From positions 496,001-560,000 of the forward strand of contig JAMLIK010000003.1 of NCBI GenBank assembly GCA_023954195.1: a stretch of 64,000 nucleotides of DNA, read 5' to 3'. Both the position numbers and the translations under genes were made by a program. This DNA comes from Xanthobacteraceae bacterium. GTDB taxonomy: Bacteria; Pseudomonadota; Alphaproteobacteria; Rhizobiales; Xanthobacteraceae. The notes under the pieces were generated by a model that was not told where the DNA came from, ran no database searches, and saw nothing but the letters and a program-made list of their open reading frames with translations. Positions 32,787 through 41,104 of the stretch are shown here, in pieces. Position 1 is the stretch's first letter; the number at the start of each line of letters is the position of its first letter.

Positions 32787-33952
32787 TGAAGATATTCGAC
32801 GCACTTGAACAGGAGCGAGGCTGGAGCGAGGACGAGCGGCTTCTGCTCGATCAGGTCGATCGATTGGCAACCGAGCTGATCGCCCCCAATGCGGCCAGGA
32901 TCGACGAAGCCGCTGCATTTCCTTGGGAGAATGTCGAGGCGATCAATCGTCTCGGCCTCAACGCGATCTTCGTTCCGGAAGCCTATGGCGGCGCGCCGAT
33001 GTCGTTCCGGCTGTATCTCGCCGTGGTTCGCCGCATCGCCGAGGCATGCGCGTCCACCGGCATCATCTACGCCACCAACTTCCATGCGATGAAGCCGCTG
33101 ATCGAGTTCGGCTCCGAGGAGCAGAAGGCGCGGCTGCTGCCGCGCATCGCGAAGGGCGGGCTGGCGGCGCTGGCGATCACCGAGGAAAGCGCGGGTTCGG
33201 ACGCGACCGGGATGAAGACACGGTTTCAACCGGACGGCGACGAGATCGTGATCGACGGCGCGAAGATCTTCATCACCAACGGCGATGTCGCCGATCGCCT
33301 TCTTTTGTTTGGCAAGCATTCCAAGATAGCCGATCCTCGTCAGGCGATTTCCGTGCTTGTCGTTGAGAAGGGAACCCCTGGGCTTGAGGTGCTCGGCCTT
33401 GAAAAGAAGATGGGTCATCGCGGCTCATCGACGGCTGCGCTGCAATTCGACGGTTGCCGCGTGCCGGCGGCGAATTTGATCGGACGGCCGGGCGACGGCC
33501 TGTCGATCCTGCTCGCGTCGCTCAACCGCTCGCGCCCGAGCATCGCCGCGCACGCCATCGGCATCGCGACGGCGGCGTTCAAGGACATGACGGCCTACAT
33601 GAACGAGCGCAAGCAATCCGGTCGGCGCATCATCGATTTCCAGGCCAACCAGTTCATGCTGGCGGATCTCGCCACCGATCTGGCGATGGCCGAACTCTGG
33701 CTCGATCACCTTGCCGGCCGGATCGACGCCGGCGCGCGGGATTTCGGCATCGAGGCGTCGATGGCCAAGATGCGTGCATCCGACGTCGCCAACCGCATCG
33801 TCACCGAGGCGGTGCAGATGCACGGCGGCTACGGATATTGCAACGATTTTCGTGTGGAGCGGCTAATGCGCGACGCCAAGATCACCCAGATCTGGGAAGG
33901 AACGAACCAGGTCCATCGTCAACTCATCGGACGGAGTTTCGCAGCCAAATGA
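32786..33952 (+). CDS. Acyl-CoA dehydrogenase (AliB-like)
   Basis: A 388-residue FAD enzyme. Family motifs are clear: ALAITEESAGSDATGMKTRF (FAD/substrate site), KIFITNGDVADRLLLF, and the C-terminal signature MHGGYGYCNDFRVERLMRD with AKITQIWEGTNQVHRQLIGR. The catalytic base of this subgroup is usually the glutamate in IWEGT. It would introduce the first double bond next to the CoA ester, as AliB does in cyclohexanecarboxylate degradation, passing electrons to ETF. The start overlaps the SDR stop by 1 bp and its end overlaps the next gene by 4 bp. Confidence 0.88.
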   Translation: MKIFDALEQERGWSEDERLLLDQVDRLATELIAPNAARIDEAAAFPWENVEAINRLGLNAIFVPEAYGGAPMSFRLYLAVVRRIAEACASTGIIYATNFHAMKPLIEFGSEEQKARLLPRIAKGGLAALAITEESAGSDATGMKTRFQPDGDEIVIDGAKIFITNGDVADRLLLFGKHSKIADPRQAISVLVVEKGTPGLEVLGLEKKMGHRGSSTAALQFDGCRVPAANLIGRPGDGLSILLASLNRSRPSIAAHAIGIATAAFKDMTAYMNERKQSGRRIIDFQANQFMLADLATDLAMAELWLDHLAGRIDAGARDFGIEASMAKMRASDVANRIVTEAVQMHGGYGYCNDFRVERLMRDAKITQIWEGTNQVHRQLIGRSFAAK

Positions 33953-34830
33953 CAAGAGCGATCAAAACTGTCGGCGTCTGCGGCGCGGGCGGCACGATGG
34001 GCGCGGGCATCGCGTTAGTGGCTGCACGCGCCGGGTTCAAGACCATCTCCTTCGATATGTCGGAAGGCGCGTTGGACAAAGCCGCGAAGCAATCGGCCGA
34101 TTTTCTCGACAAGTCGGTCTCGCGCGGGAAATTGAGCGGCGATGGACGTAACGCGATCGTCGCGGCGATGTCGCGCACGACCAGCATCGACGGGCTTCGC
34201 GATTGCGACCTGGTGATCGAAGCGGTGTTCGAGGACCTTTCGATCAAGCGCGATTTGCTCGGCCGCCTCGATGACGCGTGCGCCGAGGACGCGATCTTCG
34301 CATCCAATACCTCGACGCTGTCGATCACCGAGATCGCATCCGGCTCCAAGCACCCGGAGCGTGTGGTGGGGATGCACTTTTGCCTGCCGGCGCAACTGAT
34401 GAAGCTGATCGAGATGTCGCCGGGAATTTTGACCTCGGAGGCGACGTTCAGGACGGCGTGGCAATGGACCGAGGCCTGCGGCCAGATGCCGGTGAAGACA
34501 CAAGACAAACCGGGCTTCATCCTTAACGCGCTGCTGGTGCCGTTCAACAACGATGCTATCCGTGCCGTCGAGGCCGGCGTCGCCACGCCCGCCGATATCG
34601 ATCGCGCTATCAAGGCCGGTCTTGGCTACAAGATGGGGCCGCTGGAACTGCTCGACCTGATCGGCCTCGATACGCAGGTGCGCCTCTGCGAGGCGTTCTA
34701 TCCGATCACGCTCGACCCGCGCGCGGCGACGCCGCCGCTGTTGCGGCGGATGGTCGCCGCCGGCCTGCTGGGACGAAAATCCGGGCGCGGCTTTTTTGAC
34801 TACCAGGGCAATGCGATGTTCGGAGCGTAA
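33949..34830 (+). CDS. 3-hydroxyacyl-CoA dehydrogenase (PaaH/HbdA-like)
   Basis: A 293-residue two-domain NAD+ enzyme. The N-domain has VGVCGAGGTMGAGIALVAARAG; the active-site segment reads GMHFCLPAQLMKLIE, where the HFFNP motif of typical enzymes has Leu in place of Asn. The helical C-domain (KPGFILNALLVPFNNDAIRA, DRAIKAGLGYKMGPLELLDLIG) is normal. It overlaps the dehydrogenase by 4 bp. It probably oxidises the linear hydroxyacyl-CoA after ring opening, in a beta-oxidation round. The missing asparagine could shift specificity. A partner C-domain protein follows immediately. Confidence 0.85.
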   Translation: MTRAIKTVGVCGAGGTMGAGIALVAARAGFKTISFDMSEGALDKAAKQSADFLDKSVSRGKLSGDGRNAIVAAMSRTTSIDGLRDCDLVIEAVFEDLSIKRDLLGRLDDACAEDAIFASNTSTLSITEIASGSKHPERVVGMHFCLPAQLMKLIEMSPGILTSEATFRTAWQWTEACGQMPVKTQDKPGFILNALLVPFNNDAIRAVEAGVATPADIDRAIKAGLGYKMGPLELLDLIGLDTQVRLCEAFYPITLDPRAATPPLLRRMVAAGLLGRKSGRGFFDYQGNAMFGA

Positions 34831-34835
34831 GCATC

Positions 34836-35486
34836 ATGAAATATGCATTCGAGACAGCCGGAGAGAGCCGCTCGTTTCCGAACGGGGACGCTTTCCTGAA
34901 CGGTGCGGTCGGTCGCGATCAGGCCGATGTCGTGATTTACAGCGGCCCGCGGCTCGCGCCGGATCCGCGCAAGACGGTGATTCTGATTGAACTCGGCGAG
35001 GAATGTCTCGGCGATCACATCGACGATGATAACCCCGCGCATGCGAATGTCTTGGGGTTCGCCCGCTACCGCAACGGTGACGATCCTCCCTCGCGGCTGA
35101 TCGAGTTGGTTCGGCATCCGAAAGCAAGCGAGGCTGCGATTGCCGCGGCGCGTGACCTCTTTGCGGCGGCGGGGCTTGAGGTCTCGCTGTGCAACGATCA
35201 GGTCGGACGCATCATCAATCGGCTGGTGGTTCCAAAGTACAATGCGGCGCTGCGCTTTCTCGATGAAGGATTGGCGACCCAGGCCGATATGGACCTGACC
35301 TGCAAGTTGGGTCTCGGTTATCCGGACGGCCCGATCGAGCGCGTCGTTCGTGGTGGCCTTGCGCCTTACTATCAGGTCAGCAAGGGCCTGTTCGAAGCGT
35401 TCGGAACGTCGGCTTTCGCGCCGCCGCGTCGCGCGCGGATCGCATTCAAGCAGGCGACCACCGGCACCGCGCCGGCCGAACGGTGA
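34836..35486 (+). CDS. Stand-alone 3-hydroxyacyl-CoA dehydrogenase C-terminal-domain protein
   Basis: A 216-residue protein. Residues about 120-205 match the helical dimerisation/substrate domain of 3-hydroxyacyl-CoA dehydrogenases (VGRIINRLVVPKYNAALRFL, DLTCKLGLGYPDGPIERVVR). The first 110 residues lack a GxGxxG dinucleotide motif and look like a degenerate Rossmann-type half. It begins 5 bp after the complete dehydrogenase, so the two may form a heteromer, analogous to the second half of duplicated PaaH-like enzymes. Not an obvious pseudogene: the frame is intact and the spacing operon-like. Catalytic activity alone is unlikely. Confidence 0.7.
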   Translation: MKYAFETAGESRSFPNGDAFLNGAVGRDQADVVIYSGPRLAPDPRKTVILIELGEECLGDHIDDDNPAHANVLGFARYRNGDDPPSRLIELVRHPKASEAAIAAARDLFAAAGLEVSLCNDQVGRIINRLVVPKYNAALRFLDEGLATQADMDLTCKLGLGYPDGPIERVVRGGLAPYYQVSKGLFEAFGTSAFAPPRRARIAFKQATTGTAPAER

Positions 35487-35520
35487 CATCAATTTCATAC
35501 AACAACATTCGGAGCGACGC

Positions 35521-36327
35521 ATGAACTACAGCGATTTCCAGCATCTGAAATTCGACCTGAGGCCCGACGGCGTTCTTCTTGTGACACTGAATCGTCCCGA
35601 GGTCATGAATGCGACCAACGCTCGGCTGCATTGGGAGCTGACAAAAATCTGGGATGTGATGAACCATGATCCTAAGGTGCGGGTCATCGTGGTTACGGGC
35701 GCGGGCGATCGCGCATTCTCGGCGGGCGGCGATCTGTCTTGGATATCCGAAACCGCCGGTCATCCGGATCGGGTCGCGGAAAATCTCAAGGAAGCTGGCG
35801 ATATCGTCTTTAATATGCTCGCATGCGAGAAGCCGATAATTTCAGCGATAAATGGCGTGGCAGTAGGAGCGGGCCTTGCCGTCGCTTTGATGGCGGATAT
35901 CAGCATCATGGCGGAGGAGGCCAAGATCACCGATGGCCACGTCCGGATCGGCGTATCGGCGGGTGACCACGCCGTGATATCGTGGCCGCTTCTGTGCGGG
36001 ATGGCGAAGGCGAAGTATTATCTGATGACTGCCGAGTTCGTCGACGGCAAGGAAGCGGAGCGGATCGGTCTTGTGAGCCTGTGCGTGCCGCGTGCACAGT
36101 TGCTCGACAGGGCGATGACCGTCGCGAGCAAGCTGGCGAATGGAAGTCAGCATGCGATCCGCTATACCAAAAGATCGTTGAATAATTGGATGAGGAGTTC
36201 GCAATCGGCATTTGATGCGTCGCTGGCTCTCGAAATGCTGTGCTTCATGGGCGACGATATCAAGGAGGGACTGGCCGCGGTGAAGGAGAAGCGCGAGCCG
36301 CGCTTTCCGTCAGCAAGGGATCATTAG
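35521..36327 (+). CDS. Crotonase-family protein lacking both hydratase glutamates
   Basis: A 268-residue enoyl-CoA hydratase/isomerase superfamily member. The CoA-binding oxyanion loop [16 protein letters not shown] is normal. Where true hydratases have two catalytic Glu residues, this one reads [16 protein letters not shown] (Ala) and [19 protein letters not shown] (His), with a nearby Asp. So it is probably not a hydratase; a hydrolase, isomerase or lyase role is possible. GGAG (35511-35514) marks the ATG. Last gene of the sigma-54 operon; its TAG stop lies exactly at the left end of the IS element. Confidence 0.8.
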   Translation: MNYSDFQHLKFDLRPDGVLLVTLNRPEVMNATNARLHWELTKIWDVMNHDPKVRVIVVTGAGDRAFSAGGDLSWISETAGHPDRVAENLKEAGDIVFNMLACEKPIISAINGVAVGAGLAVALMADISIMAEEAKITDGHVRIGVSAGDHAVISWPLLCGMAKAKYYLMTAEFVDGKEAERIGLVSLCVPRAQLLDRAMTVASKLANGSQHAIRYTKRSLNNWMRSSQSAFDASLALEMLCFMGDDIKEGLAAVKEKREPRFPSARDH

Positions 36328-37161
36328 GCTCCAGACTCAATCGGTCCACCAAGTTATGATGGCGGCGATATTGATGGCCGCTTCGAAGTTGCGCGCCAGC
36401 TTGTCGTAGCGGGTTGCGATGCGGCGCCAATCCTTGAGCCTGCAAAACATGCGCTCGATGCGGTTGCGCAGCTTATAGGCTTCGGTGTCGAAGGGATGTG
36501 TTCGCTTTCGCGTGGGGTTGTTCGGGATGACCGGGATTGTCCCGCGGCCGAGCAGAAAGAGCCGAAAGCCGTCGCTGTCATAGGCGGTATCGGCGGCGCA
36601 TAAGCGTGCCGCTGGCAAGCCGGAGAGAAGGGGCAGAACGACGCGAAGATCGCCGCGTTGTCCGGGTGTTATCTCGATGGCGAGCGGTCGGCCCTGGCCG
36701 ACGACGACGGCGTGGATTTTGGTCGTACGCCCACCGCGCGAGCGCCCGATCGCCTGTTCCTCCGCCCCCCTTTTCCGCCCGCTGCCGAGCGATGCGCCTT
36801 TGCTGTCGTGCTGTCGATCATGTGCACGTCATTGGCGCTGGCTGTTGCCAAGGCGCGAAACAGCTTCTGCCACAGGCCGCGCGCCGACCATCGATGAAAT
36901 CGATTGTAGATCGTCGTCGGCGGACCATAGCATGAGGGGCAATCCTGCCAGCGACAACCGGCCCTCAGCACATGCACGATCCCGCTGATCACGCGGCGAT
37001 CATCAACCCGGCGCGCTCCGGGGCGGTTCTTCGGAAGCAACGGGTCGATCGCTGCCCATTGCGCATCGCTTAGCCAAAACTCGTTCGCCATCGTCAAGCT
37101 CCGTGCAGAGCTTGAATCTGATTTGCTCCATAACCTCAATACTCTGATCGGGTTTGGAGCC
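36327..37161 (-). mobile_element. IS5-family insertion sequence (IS427-like), 835 bp, intact ends
   Basis: The imperfect terminal inverted repeats start GGCTCCAGACTCAATC at the left (36327) and read GGCTCCAAACCCGATC as the complement of the right end (37161). Both flanks carry TA (36325-36326 and 37162-37163), the 2-bp target duplication expected for the group. The element carries one transposase split over two frames. It inserted at the TA of the preceding gene's stop codon; the codon reads TAG with or without the element. Confidence 0.88.
36337..37091 (-). CDS. IS5-family DDE transposase in two frames (probable -1 frameshift)
   Basis: The first frame starts MANEFWLSDAQWAAIDPLLP at 37091 and contains the first catalytic Asp in VHMIDSTTAKAH; it ends out of frame at 36669. 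The second frame (to 36337) contains AADTAYDSDGF with the second Asp and RNRIERMFCRLKDWRR with the Glu. The switch coincides with an A4G6 run (complement of 36765-36774); a -1 slip joins the frames into about 250 residues. This is the layout of IS427-type elements that make transposase by programmed frameshifting, though a simple inactivating indel cannot be excluded. Confidence 0.8.
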
Positions 37162-37163
37162 TA

Positions 37164-37262
37164 GAGCATGATCCCGAAAAGTGGACACCGGCTTTCGGAA
37201 ACGATCATGCTCAAATAAGAAGATAAGCGACGAGCATGATTCAACGCGGTTGAAACATGCTC
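37164..37262. repeat. Bradyrhizobiaceae-type intergenic repeat with two hairpins
   Basis: The first hairpin has perfect 10-bp arms GAGCATGATC (37164-37173) and GATCATGCTC (37203-37212). The second pairs GAGCATGATTCAA (from 37232) with TTGAAACATGCTC (to 37262), with one mismatch. The overall pattern resembles the REP-like element widespread between genes in Bradyrhizobium, Rhodopseudomonas and Nitrobacter genomes. It directly follows the IS element and so marks the original end of the catabolic operon. Confidence 0.75.
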
Positions 37263-37296
37263 TAGTTGGCAGGCCGTTGAGGAAGCCGGTGCGTCT

Positions 37297-37319
37297 GTCG
37301 CGGCCTGCTAGGCCGCGAC
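37297..37319. terminator. GC-rich hairpin between convergent transcription units
   Basis: GTCGCGGCC (37297-37305) and GGCCGCGAC (37311-37319) form a perfect 9-bp stem with a 5-base loop. It lies between the rightward operon/IS and the leftward TPP-enzyme gene ending at 37443. No T-run follows on either strand, so factor-independent termination is only a possibility. Confidence 0.4.
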
Positions 37320-37442
37320 GACATCACTGACAGATGCTACCTTGTATCCACGGCGAAATAGCAGTGAATACGAGGAGGCTCACCCTGACCGGCGCTGTTC
37401 CGTCCTTCGAGATGCCCTCGAATGTCACGTTCCGTATTTGCT

Positions 37443-39101
37443 TCAGTCTATTGGGATGAAGTCCGGATCAAGCCGTAACTCGACAAGGCGCGGACCTGCG
37501 CCCTTGGCAAGCAGCGCCAGGGCCGCGTCGAGTTCGGCGGGATCGGTCACGCAGCATGCCTCAAGACCCGCCGCCTTTGCTATTGATGTAAAATCGGGCG
37601 GATTTGTCAGCGACATCTCTGGCGACATTTGCTTGCTGGTAAACTGGATGTACTCCGCGCCAAAACTGCCGTCATTGCAGAGAATGATCGCGACATTCAG
37701 CTTTTCACGCGCGATCGTTCCCAGTTCGGTCAAGCCGCCCATCGTAAAGCCGCCGTCGCCCGCGACCAGAACCGTCAGCTTGTCCGGCGCGGCGCGTGCG
37801 GCGCCGATCGCTTCGCCCAGTCCAAAACCGATCGCGGCAAAATTCAGGGTCATGACGAAATGCCGCGGGTCGATGACAGGGAGGTTGCGCCATGCTGCGA
37901 TGATGAATCGTCCGGCGTCGGTGACAAGTACGCGATCGGCAGGCAGAACCTGATTGATCCGGCGCAATGCCGGCACATAGTCGATGGTCCCCGGCGCCGT
38001 CTGTTTGAATGGCAGAGGCTGGGCCCAGGTTTCCGTTTCTTCACGCAAGGCTTTGGCCAGGTCCTGATCGGCGTTGCGCGACGGGGGTATCTCAGCCTCA
38101 TCCAGTTCGTCGATGATCCTCTTGGCCATGAGCGCGGGATCCGCGATCAGCAATATGTCATGTTCGGTGCGGCGCTCGTTTTCCTGAGCGTCTCCCATGA
38201 TCTGAATCACGCGCTTGCCTGTCAGCAACCTGCCGTCATGACCGTGGCCGCCGCCAAGCGTGTAGCTGGTCAGGCTGGCGCAGAAGGCAATGATGCAATC
38301 GGACTTGGCGATTGCATCGAGTGCAGCCGGACGGCTGAGCGTGCCAAGCACGCCGAGATTGAACTGCTCGCCGCTAAACAGGCCGGACGCCTTGAGAGTG
38401 GTGGCCACCGGTGCCTCGATGCGCTTCGCCAGCGCCAGGATGGCGTCGCGCGCCTCCGGCGCGATGGCGCCGCGACCCGCGACGATGAACGGCCTTTTGG
38501 CGGATGCGATCATGCCGAGCGCTCGGTCGAGATCTTCTCCTTCGACAACGGCGTTGCCAACGGAAGGTATCGGCAAGACCACCGGGCTCGCTTCGGTTTC
38601 ACGCCATTGCAGGTCGGCACGCATGTTGAATACGATCGGCCTGCGCTCCAGCGCGGCCCGGCGAAAAGCCCGCGCGAGATCTATCGAAGCGGTTTCCGGC
38701 GCGCGCATCTCGATGAAGCCTGCACCCGTCGCCTTGACCATTTCGCGTTGATCAATTCGCTGTAGGTGATGGAGGTCGCCTGGTGCCGTGTCCCCGCACA
38801 AAAGCAGCATCGGAATGCCGCCCTTGACACCCTCCACAAGCGCGCTGACCGCATTGGTCAGCGCAGGACCATGGGTAATTGAGGCAACGCCGGTGCGGCC
38901 GGAAACCTGTGCATACCCCAAGGCAGCAAGAACCGCGCTTGCTTCGTGCGCGCAGCCGGTATACTGGCCCGAGCCTCCGCGTACCCAGGCATCGACCATG
39001 AAAAGATTTCCGTCGCCGATCAGACCAAACAATTGATCTACGCCATGTTCCGCGAGGGATTGGGCCAGAAGCTCGAAAACTCGTTTTATGTCAGCTCTCA
39101 C
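37443..39101 (-). CDS. Thiamine-pyrophosphate-binding protein (acetolactate-synthase-like)
   Basis: A 552-residue three-domain TPP enzyme. The N-terminal Pyr domain has the activating glutamate in GCAHEASAVLAALGYAQVSG. The central domain spans about 190-320, and the C-terminal PP domain carries VLVAGDGGFTMGGLTELGTI followed by LNVAIILCNDGSFG (the GDG-N Mg2+/TPP motif). Family relatives include acetolactate synthase large subunits, benzoylformate decarboxylase and oxalyl-CoA decarboxylase; I cannot choose between them. No small subunit or BCAA gene is nearby, which argues against housekeeping IlvB. It stands alone, with no strong ribosome site seen. Confidence 0.82.
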   Translation of the reverse strand: MRADIKRVFELLAQSLAEHGVDQLFGLIGDGNLFMVDAWVRGGSGQYTGCAHEASAVLAALGYAQVSGRTGVASITHGPALTNAVSALVEGVKGGIPMLLLCGDTAPGDLHHLQRIDQREMVKATGAGFIEMRAPETASIDLARAFRRAALERRPIVFNMRADLQWRETEASPVVLPIPSVGNAVVEGEDLDRALGMIASAKRPFIVAGRGAIAPEARDAILALAKRIEAPVATTLKASGLFSGEQFNLGVLGTLSRPAALDAIAKSDCIIAFCASLTSYTLGGGHGHDGRLLTGKRVIQIMGDAQENERRTEHDILLIADPALMAKRIIDELDEAEIPPSRNADQDLAKALREETETWAQPLPFKQTAPGTIDYVPALRRINQVLPADRVLVTDAGRFIIAAWRNLPVIDPRHFVMTLNFAAIGFGLGEAIGAARAAPDKLTVLVAGDGGFTMGGLTELGTIAREKLNVAIILCNDGSFGAEYIQFTSKQMSPEMSLTNPPDFTSIAKAAGLEACCVTDPAELDAALALLAKGAGPRLVELRLDPDFIPID

Positions 39102-39726
39102 AGGTGATCTGTTAGCTGCATCGCCAACAGGCTACGGAAGTGGCTCCGCTTCTTTTAACAACTTTTCTCGATTCTTGGATGGACTGCGGATGGTTCAAAA
39201 GCGATGCAGGGTTTTCCACGGCGGCGCTGGCACTTGCACTGAGCCGATCGAAGCGGTGGGAAACTTGGGAGCGCGCCAGGAACTCATCCTACACGGCCGG
39301 ATTCAACTGCGCCAGGCATACCAGATACTTCTATCTTGCATGCCGCTTACCCAGCCCGATTGGCGACGGTCGCGGGGCATGATCCAAGGCCGATAGACGC
39401 CTTCGTCGCGCACGATAACCATGTCCGCTATCGCGAGAGCATCGACAAGCGCACTCAGGCCAATGTCGACTTCGGGAGAGGCGAGACGGCGGCGTGCTGG
39501 CCGGCGTCTGCGCGACGGTGAGCGAAGCAATCGCCGGCATCATGGCCAACACACGTCGCGCCAGACCGATGACCGTGGATTACGCCATGTCCAACAGCTT
39601 CGGCTTCGAGGAAAGCGGAATGACATGCTTCGTCGTCAAGCGCGCATATGAGGCACGGTTCAACTGCTCCCGGTCGACCTCATCGACGAGTTTGGCGTTT
39701 TCCTTCCCGATGAGATCGCTGCTCTC
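39102..39726. other. Gene-poor stretch containing a decayed gene end
   Basis: The 625 bp between the TPP enzyme and the polysaccharide export gene have no intact gene. The only recognisable piece is the ketoacyl-synthase remnant listed separately; the rest gives short frames on both strands without family resemblance. Confidence 0.5.
39494..39661 (+). pseudogene. Remnant of a beta-ketoacyl-ACP synthase (FabF-like) C-terminus
   Basis: The plus-strand frame contains TVDYAMSNSFGF followed by CFVVKRAYEA, which resembles the last 25 residues of KAS II enzymes (where SNSFGFGGTN is conserved) apart from the changed glycine-rich motif. No active-site cysteine or histidine region is found upstream. 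Boundaries are approximate. It is probably a relic of a lost fatty-acid or polyketide-type gene. Confidence 0.4.
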
Positions 39727-40977
39727 TCACCTCACGCTCGATGTCGTATTGACGACTGTCGTGCCGAGAGCGCCACTTGCAAGCCCTTTTACGGTGTAGG
39801 CGTTAACGGCGGCCATCAGCGGGTCGTTGACCGTGGCGGTGATCAAGCGCAGATAAGACAGGAGTTTACTGCTTTCGACCGTCGTTGAATTTGACGTGAA
39901 GATCACGTCCTTGTTTTTCATCTCGAACTTGGTGGCGAGGAAGTAGCCGGCCGGATCACGGAGGTTGAGATGGTAGATCACAGGCACGACCGAGCCGCCA
40001 AACCGTGAGGAGTCGATTCCAAGCTGTTCCGCAACCTCGCGTCGCTCACCGCGATAGAGATAAACCGATGCGGCGTCAGCCTGATTGTCGTTCAGGCCGC
40101 CGATTTTGGCTAGCGCCTCGGCAATGGAGAGGCGCCAGGCGCCGAACGCGAATTGCCCCTGCTGCCCCGAGGCGCCAAAGGCGACGAAGGTCTGCGGTTG
40201 GGTAAAGACATAGATCGTGTCCTGCGGCCGAACGAAGATATTGTTCGAAGGCTCGCTAAGGAGCGATCCGAAGGGCGCGGTCGCCTCGCGTCCACCGCGT
40301 TCGAGCATCACGAATGTATCGAAGCCCGGATTGCGGGGGCCGCCGGCGCGCGAGATCGCATCAAGCAGGCGTTCGCCTGCGGCATTCGCCGGGAAACGGG
40401 ATGGCGTGCCGACTTCGCCAAGCACGCTGATGGAGGAGGCTTTCTGATCGACGAGGGCCACGACCGCTTGTGGCTCAAGCGCGCGATTTTTGAGTGCGTT
40501 GACGATCGCGGTCTGCACCTGCGCCGATGTTCGCCCCTGTGCCCGGATGCTGCCTGCATAGGGAACGGTGATGTTGCCCTGGCTATCGACAGGCTGGTTT
40601 GGCAGCGTCACATAATTGCCGGGGCGAACGCCAGCATCGACCGGAATAAATAGGCCGCCAGCCGCGGCCTCAAAAATTGTCACGCTGACGGTGTCGCCAA
40701 TGCCAAAGCGGATTTCCGCAGGCCCGCGCCGGTCGACGAACACCCGACCGATGCGTACCGAATTGCGGTCCAGAATGTTTTCAACCTCAGGCGTGACCTT
40801 GACCATAGCATATGGCAAGGATGGCGGATTGGCTGGATCCATCCGCGCCAAGGCGTTCGAAGGCCCCGAAGTTGGGAGTGACGAGCATCCGCCATGGGCG
40901 AGAAGCGCCGAGAGCACGGCCGCGTGGGCAAGAAACCGGAGGGGGCGTGGCAGGCGTAGCGACCGCGCGGCGGACAT
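39727..40977 (-). CDS. Polysaccharide export outer-membrane lipoprotein (Wza-like)
   Basis: A 416-residue export protein. The N-terminal signal ends in a lipobox-like ALLAHGGC (cysteine near residue 30). The Poly_export domain follows (IGDTVSVTIFEAAAGGLFIP, NYVTLPNQPVDSQGNITVPY), then two SLBB-type segments (ISVLGEVGTPSRFPANAAGE and IYVFTQPQTFVAFG). It forms the outer-membrane channel for exopolysaccharide. Longer in-frame starts exist (TTG at 41046), but the ATG at 40977 gives a proper signal peptide. It is the last gene of the minus-strand wzy-wzc-wza-type series, with its own possible promoter in the 41047-41236 gap. Confidence 0.87.
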   Translation of the reverse strand: MSAARSLRLPRPLRFLAHAAVLSALLAHGGCSSLPTSGPSNALARMDPANPPSLPYAMVKVTPEVENILDRNSVRIGRVFVDRRGPAEIRFGIGDTVSVTIFEAAAGGLFIPVDAGVRPGNYVTLPNQPVDSQGNITVPYAGSIRAQGRTSAQVQTAIVNALKNRALEPQAVVALVDQKASSISVLGEVGTPSRFPANAAGERLLDAISRAGGPRNPGFDTFVMLERGGREATAPFGSLLSEPSNNIFVRPQDTIYVFTQPQTFVAFGASGQQGQFAFGAWRLSIAEALAKIGGLNDNQADAASVYLYRGERREVAEQLGIDSSRFGGSVVPVIYHLNLRDPAGYFLATKFEMKNKDVIFTSNSTTVESSKLLSYLRLITATVNDPLMAAVNAYTVKGLASGALGTTVVNTTSSVR

Positions 40978-41081
40978 GGCCAAGCCCGCCTTTCGCTTGT
41001 CGCTAAAGCCTGATCGTTTAGCCACGAGGTGGAACTCCGGGGTCAACTAGACGCTACTCCCGGAAAATTATTGGCTTATGC

Positions 41082-41096
41082 TTAAGGGGAAGTTAA
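41082..41096. promoter_or_regulatory. CtrA-like box upstream of the export gene
   Basis: TTAA (41082-41085), seven bases, TTAA (41093-41096) fits the CtrA consensus TTAA-N7-TTAA. It lies in the 190-bp gap upstream of the Wza-like gene on the minus strand. Confidence 0.45.
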
Positions 41097-41104
41097 TGCA
41101 GAAC

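Noticed and set aside
37164-37319. Closely spaced hairpins that could suggest a CRISPR-like or attachment structure
   Set aside because: Only two unlike hairpins of REP type plus one GC hairpin; no regular direct repeats or spacers, no integrase.
37443-39101. IlvB (biosynthetic acetolactate synthase) name for the TPP enzyme
   Set aside because: No small subunit or branched-chain amino acid genes nearby; the family includes many decarboxylases, so a specific name is not supported.
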